Source: Candidatus Omnitrophota bacterium (lineage in GTDB: Bacteria; Omnitrophota; Gorgyraeia; Gygaellales; Profunditerraquicolaceae). Taken from it: DNA of 10,544 nucleotides. Shown one piece after another: positions 7,468 to 10,544 of the stretch. The translations under genes were made by a program, and so were the position numbers. The notes beneath the pieces are model-generated. The model did no database searches. It had not been told where the DNA came from and saw nothing but the letters and a program-made list of their open reading frames with translations. The DNA lies in assembly GCA_016931435.1 (NCBI GenBank), contig JAFGET010000020.1, forward strand, positions 1-10,544. The letters are read 5' to 3'. Position 1 is the first letter of the stretch. Every line of letters begins with the position of its first letter.

Positions 7468-7480
7468 GCCTTCTATAGCC

Positions 7481-7630
7481 TTATTTTTTGCCGAGTATCT
7501 TATACATCCCGGTTCCGCAATCCGGGCATTTACCTTTGACGGCTAAACGTCCGTTCTTCATGGTGACTTTCTGCTCATCCTTCATCTCTTTGATCTTTTT
7601 GCATTTTACGCAATAACCTTTTTCCGCCAT
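7481..7630 (-). CDS. Small zinc-ribbon protein, DUF5679 type
   Basis: This 49-residue gene is easily missed because of its size. It starts at ATG 7630 with a strong AGGAGG (7640-7645) nine bases upstream and ends at TAA 7481-7483. The protein has two CxxC pairs, YCVKC (C7/C10) and CPDC (C35/C38), which should bind one zinc ion. Between them is the segment VTMKNGR at 22-28, followed by a short C-terminus containing GTGMYKILG. This pattern matches what I know as DUF5679, a family of unknown function found in many uncultivated bacteria and archaea. It lies 72 bases upstream of the rsfS start and downstream of a structured leader with its own promoter. The neighbours suggest a link to translation, but that is inference from position only. 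Confidence 0.85.
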   Translation of the reverse strand: MAEKGYCVKCKKIKEMKDEQKVTMKNGRLAVKGKCPDCGTGMYKILGKK

Positions 7631-7651
7631 TTCTACTACCCTCCTAAATGA

Positions 7652-7704
7652 GGCTATAACTTACGGAATCCCGCGTAAGCGGGATGAACGTAAGTTATTA
7701 AGCC
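7652..7704. repeat. Long three-part hairpin in the leader before the DUF5679 gene
   Basis: Three nested helices stack here. GGCT (7652-7655) pairs with AGCC (7701-7704), ATAACTTACG (7656-7665) pairs with CGTAAGTTAT (7689-7698), and ATCCCGC (7668-7674) pairs with GCGGGAT (7679-7685) over a GTAA loop. That is 21 base pairs with small internal loops. The hairpin ends six bases before the Shine-Dalgarno sequence of the DUF5679 gene. It could be an mRNA leader structure or a REP-like dispersed palindrome. Confidence 0.8.
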
Positions 7705-7710
7705 GAATTT

Positions 7711-7765
7711 ATACATTACCTGCGAGAAAATTCCGACAGAATTTTCGAGCGTTTAGGTAATGTAT
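7711..7765. repeat. Second long hairpin adjacent to the first
   Basis: ATACATTACC (7711-7720) pairs perfectly with GGTAATGTAT (7756-7765). Inside, GAAAATTC (7726-7733) pairs perfectly with GAATTTTC (7739-7746) over a five-base loop. The two helices are joined through an asymmetric interior containing two GC pairs (7722-7723 with 7749-7750), two mismatches and a four-base bulge TTTA at 7752-7755 (plus strand). The element is separated from the first hairpin by only six bases. Both lie within the predicted 5' leader of the DUF5679-rsfS-argS-recJ run. Confidence 0.8.
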
Positions 7766-7818
7766 TAGATTGTTACAAGATTTCAAGCCTCCAACAATGA
7801 ATTAACTTCAACGCCTAC

Positions 7819-7846
7819 ATTATACACCAGAAACAACTAAATTCAA
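7819..7846 (-). promoter_or_regulatory. Candidate sigma70 promoter for the DUF5679-rsfS-argS-recJ run
   Basis: On the minus strand TTGAAT (7841-7846) is separated by 16 bases from a perfect TATAAT (7819-7824). The predicted start near 7812 gives a leader of about 180 bases that includes both hairpins. The promoter sits 10 bases after the stop codon of the CBS membrane protein gene, so it separates the trpA-side genes from the rsfS-argS-recJ group. Confidence 0.65.
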
Positions 7847-7856
7847 TTTATTTTAG

Positions 7857-8879
7857 CTATTTATTCGCGATATGGTTACCGTGCTTTTCTTCTATCTCTC
7901 CCACGATCTCTTCTATCAGGTCTTCTAAAGTCACCAGGCCGAGAGTCTGTTTCTTTTCATCCGTTACGATGGCGATCTGGACCTTGTCTACCTGGAATCT
8001 TCTTAAAAGCTCGTTTATCTTTAGGCTACCTGAAGCGTAATAAGGCTCATGCAATATATCCTGAAAAATAAACAGCTTTTCCTCTTTAAAGATATAGAGC
8101 AAATCGCGCGCATAGACTATACCCACTATATTATCTATGGAGTCTCTATATACCGGCAGCCGCGCGTGGCCTTCCTCAGAAAAAATATCCAATACCTGCT
8201 CCAGGCTTGAATTTATATCTACCGCGATTATTTTATCCTTGGAAACCATCACGTCGGACAATTTTATATCGCCGAACTCAAAAATACGGTGCAGCATCCT
8301 GCGTTCTTCATCGCTCAAAACACCTTCTTCTTTGCCTACTTCTATCATCAGCCGCAATTCCTCTTCGGTAATCAAAGGAGAGCGTTTAGTGGGGCCGACC
8401 CTGAACAATTTTAAAATCAGGCTGCTCATGCTTGTAAAAATAATGATCAACGGGTGGAATGCCTTAATAAACCATTCCATAAAAGGGGCGGTAGTCAAAG
8501 CGACCTTCTCCGTATGTTTAGTAGCCAGTATCTTGGGAGTGATCTCACAGAAGATCAAAACAAAAAAAGTGGAAACAAACGTCGCCAGGGCTACGCCCCA
8601 ATGATAACCGAATATGCGCACGAATATCCCTGTGACCAAAGCGGATATAGCTATATTTACAAAATCGTTGCCGATCAAAATAGCAGCAATGAACTTATCT
8701 AACTTTGTAACTAAGCTGTGGATATTTGCAGCGCGTTTTATGCCTTTTTTAATCATATTGCGCAGGCGTAGCTTGCTTAAAGCGATGATCGCGGTCTCGG
8801 AAGCCGAAAAGAAAAATGACATCAGCGCCATGACAAATATCAAAAGCAAAAGTAAGGGTAAAGAAAATACTTCTCTCAT
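7857..8879 (-). CDS. CNNM/HlyC-CorC-like membrane protein with paired CBS domains
   Basis: This is a predicted inner-membrane protein of the DUF21/CNNM family, implicated in magnesium or other divalent cation transport. From the ATG at 8879 it has 340 residues. The DUF21 part has hydrophobic segments near 6-26, 63-90, 95-115 and 133-158, with family signatures SASETA (25-30), GNDFVNIA (70-77) and EITPKILA (112-119). Two CBS repeats follow at about 208-264 and 275-325, the second ending in VTLEDLIEEIVGEI. The protein stops about 15 residues later, so the C-terminal CorC/HlyC transporter-associated domain of longer homologues is missing. A TTG at 8945 would add 22 residues, but these overlap the peptidase gene and are hydrophilic. 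The ATG lies four bases after the peptidase stop, with no Shine-Dalgarno sequence, implying translational coupling. Confidence 0.9.
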   Translation of the reverse strand: MREVFSLPLLLLLIFVMALMSFFFSASETAIIALSKLRLRNMIKKGIKRAANIHSLVTKLDKFIAAILIGNDFVNIAISALVTGIFVRIFGYHWGVALATFVSTFFVLIFCEITPKILATKHTEKVALTTAPFMEWFIKAFHPLIIIFTSMSSLILKLFRVGPTKRSPLITEEELRLMIEVGKEEGVLSDEERRMLHRIFEFGDIKLSDVMVSKDKIIAVDINSSLEQVLDIFSEEGHARLPVYRDSIDNIVGIVYARDLLYIFKEEKLFIFQDILHEPYYASGSLKINELLRRFQVDKVQIAIVTDEKKQTLGLVTLEDLIEEIVGEIEEKHGNHIANK

Positions 8880-8883
8880 ACTT

Positions 8884-10149
8884 TTATAGATGCAGCCGGT
8901 TGGCAATTGTTTTTTCGCCTTCTTTTCCCGGGCCGATAAGCGCAAGGTTTAAACTTGAGCGTTTAAATATCGCCTTTGCAGCGTTGCGGATATCTTCTCT
9001 TGTCACTTTATTGATTTCTTTGACTATCTCGGCCAAAGAATAAGTCTTATTTAAAGCTACGGTTGATTCGCCTATCCAAAGCATATGGTCGAGGGTATCC
9101 TCAAGCGCAAGCATCAATTGCCCAAGAAAAAACTCTTTAGCCCGCCTGAATTCATCCAGGCTGACCAGTTCTTTTTTGCTCCTGACTAACTCTTTTAAGA
9201 TCAGGCTGATAGCCTCACCCACTTTTTGATTGTCTATCCCCGCGTGCACTATAAAGGCCCCGGTATCGCGGTAACGCTTTACTTGCGTGCCGATCTCATA
9301 AGCCAGGCCTCTTTTTTCCCTCAATTCATTAAAAAGGCGGCTGGACATATTGGCGCCCAGGATTATATTTAAGAGGGTCACAGCATGCCTTAAAGGATGC
9401 TGCCTTTTGAAACTGTGTAACCCCAAGGCAAGGTGCGTTTGCTCCGTGTCTTTGGCGAGGACCTTGATCTTAGGGGTAGACTGCGATTCTTTTACTTCAA
9501 TAAACGAATTCAGCCCCTTTTTTTCTAAGACAGAAAAAATACTTTTTATTTTTTTGGTGAAATTTTCATGCCTTATATTTCCCGCAGCACTAACTACAAT
9601 ATTGGGGGCGGTATAATGCTTCTTCTGGAATGATAACAGGTCCTTATCTGTAATGCCGTTGACTGATTCTATGCTTCCGGCAATGCTCATCCCTAAAGGA
9701 TGCTCCGGCCATAGTAACTCATCCAGAAGTTCATAGACATAACTCTGCGGCAGGTCTTTATACATCTTTATTTCTTCTATTATTACCGTTCTTTCTTTAT
9801 CGACTTCTTCTTTAAGTATCGAAGACGAGGTGACCATGTCGGATAATATATCCAGCCCCCGGCTTAGATGCTTTACCGGCAGCTTCACCAGGTAACAGGT
9901 AGCTTCTTCGGAAGTAAAACCATTCAACGAGCCGCCTACGCCCTCGATGGATTCTTTTATCTGCCGGCAGGTATATTTTTTACTCCCCTTAAAAGACAAG
10001 TGCTCCAGGAAGTGCGCAATGCCTTTTTCCTTTTTATTTTCGTGGCGGCCACCTACATCTATCCATATGCCTAATGCCACTGATTGCTTGTTAGGCATTT
10101 CTTTAGTGACTATCCTTAAGCCATTGCTCAATTTTTCCTTATTGCCCAC
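8884..10149 (-). CDS. M16 family zinc metallopeptidase
   Basis: This 421-residue protein resembles bacterial M16B peptidases related to the mitochondrial processing peptidase. The inverted zinc motif HFLEH lies at 46-50, with H46 and H50 as ligands and E49 as catalytic base. The third ligand is probably E126 in VIIEEIKMY, 76 residues after H50. The C-terminal half contains the conserved SSRLFNELREKRGLAYEIG at 269-287, typical of the second M16 domain. No signal peptide is visible, so a cytoplasmic location is likely. The substrate is unknown; degradation of small peptides is typical of the family. The start is GTG at 10147-10149, with GGAG (10160-10163) ten bases upstream and overlapping the trpA stop by 11 bases. 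The CBS protein gene begins four bases after its stop. It is therefore tightly coupled on both sides. Confidence 0.95.
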   Translation of the reverse strand: MGNKEKLSNGLRIVTKEMPNKQSVALGIWIDVGGRHENKKEKGIAHFLEHLSFKGSKKYTCRQIKESIEGVGGSLNGFTSEEATCYLVKLPVKHLSRGLDILSDMVTSSSILKEEVDKERTVIIEEIKMYKDLPQSYVYELLDELLWPEHPLGMSIAGSIESVNGITDKDLLSFQKKHYTAPNIVVSAAGNIRHENFTKKIKSIFSVLEKKGLNSFIEVKESQSTPKIKVLAKDTEQTHLALGLHSFKRQHPLRHAVTLLNIILGANMSSRLFNELREKRGLAYEIGTQVKRYRDTGAFIVHAGIDNQKVGEAISLILKELVRSKKELVSLDEFRRAKEFFLGQLMLALEDTLDHMLWIGESTVALNKTYSLAEIVKEINKVTREDIRNAAKAIFKRSSLNLALIGPGKEGEKTIANRLHL

Positions 10150-10544
10150 TTTTTAACCACTCCGTGAATTGCACCACTCTTCTAACCAGGTCTTTCTTGC
10201 CGATATTCTCTTTGATCTTTTTGACGATGGCGCTTCCAACGATGACACCATCAGAAAAATGCGAGATCTTACGCACATGCCCCGGGTGAGATATCCCAAA
10301 CCCAACGCAAACGGGTTTTAAGGTATTTTTTTTGATCATTTTCACGTTTTTGATTATATCCGCTGATAATTTTTTACGTATACCGGTAGTGCCGGTAAGA
10401 GAAACATAATAAATAAATCCTTTTGCAATAGATGTAATGAATTTAACGCGCGCGCCGGTGCTGGTAGGAGCAAGGAATAATATCATATCCAATCCTGCGC
10501 GATCAGCTGATTTTATCAATGGCCTGCCTTCTTCAGGAGGCAAA
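10139..10544 (-). CDS. trpA: Tryptophan synthase alpha subunit, C-terminal part
   Basis: TrpA cleaves indole-3-glycerol phosphate to indole, which passes to TrpB for condensation with serine. The gene is cut by the right window edge and only about the last 135 residues are present; the family is about 260-270 long, so the N-terminal half, with the catalytic Glu and Asp, is outside. Recognisable parts are LPPEE at the cut edge, RAGLDMILFLAPTS, GFIYYVSLTGTTG, VGFGIS and GVIVGSAIV; the last two form the phosphate-binding site. The first codon in the window is TTG read as internal leucine, not a start. The stop TAA at 10139-10141 overlaps the GTG start of the M16 gene. No other trp gene is in view; trpB would be expected upstream, outside the window. 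Confidence 0.95.
   Translation of the reverse strand, partial: LPPEEGRPLIKSADRAGLDMILFLAPTSTGARVKFITSIAKGFIYYVSLTGTTGIRKKLSADIIKNVKMIKKNTLKPVCVGFGISHPGHVRKISHFSDGVIVGSAIVKKIKENIGKKDLVRRVVQFTEWLKSGQ

Noticed and set aside
7711..7765. Kink-turn in the second hairpin, because tandem G-A mismatches appear on the plus strand
   Set aside because: The expected transcript is from the minus strand, where the mismatches are C and T, and the bulge is not next to the mismatches as a kink-turn needs.
8137..8702. Plus-strand reading frames of 155 and 82 residues antisense to the CBS protein gene
   Set aside because: Both are shadows of a well-supported membrane protein gene and show no domain features.
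8880..8945. TTG start extending the CBS membrane protein by 22 residues into the peptidase gene
   Set aside because: The extension is hydrophilic, has no ribosome binding site of note and precedes the expected N-terminal membrane segment; the ATG four bases after the peptidase stop fits better.
9961..9970. Palindrome CTGCCGGCAG, identical to the core of the palindrome at 120-131
   Set aside because: It encodes Cys-Arg-Gln inside the M16 peptidase in frame, without the flanking AT-rich repeats, so a chance match is the simplest view.

Overview
The window looks like ordinary chromosome of a bacterium with about 40% GC (estimated by eye), tightly packed and almost entirely coded on the minus strand. 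The gene set, the style of the intergenic repeats and the proteins' mixed resemblance to several phyla suggest an uncultivated PVC-type lineage. Candidatus Omnitrophota is my best guess, from general familiarity and not from a marker I can test here. No phage, integrase, transposase, CRISPR array, rRNA or tRNA is visible.

Layout, left to right. Positions 1-155 have no gene and hold an AT-rich mosaic of short direct and inverted repeats. An AddA/RecB-like helicase-nuclease gene (156-3200, minus) follows, without an AddB partner. It is divergent from the only plus-strand gene, rpmB (bL28, 3358-3585), and the two share a short spacer with overlapping sigma70-type promoters. A convergent gap of 68 bases separates rpmB from the minus-strand run recJ (3654-5342), argS (5359-7005), rsfS (7049-7408) and a 49-residue zinc-ribbon gene of the DUF5679 type (7481-7630). 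This run appears to be driven by a promoter at 7819-7846. Its leader contains two large stacked hairpins (7652-7704 and 7711-7765). Further upstream lie a CNNM/CBS membrane protein (7857-8879), an M16 metallopeptidase (8884-10149) and the 3' end of trpA (10139 to the window edge). These three are overlapping or nearly touching, so they probably share one transcript.

Functionally, the central run combines translation (ribosome silencing factor RsfS, arginyl-tRNA synthetase) with DNA repair (RecJ). The left end adds a second repair enzyme, the helicase-nuclease, and a ribosomal protein. The upstream group of tryptophan synthase alpha, M16 peptidase and CBS membrane protein has no obvious shared pathway.

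I found no convincing new multi-gene system. The most interesting points are a probable AUA start codon for rsfS behind a perfect Shine-Dalgarno sequence, the structured leader ahead of the DUF5679 gene, the face-to-face overlapping promoters that may make the helicase mRNA nearly leaderless, and the repeat mosaic at the left edge.
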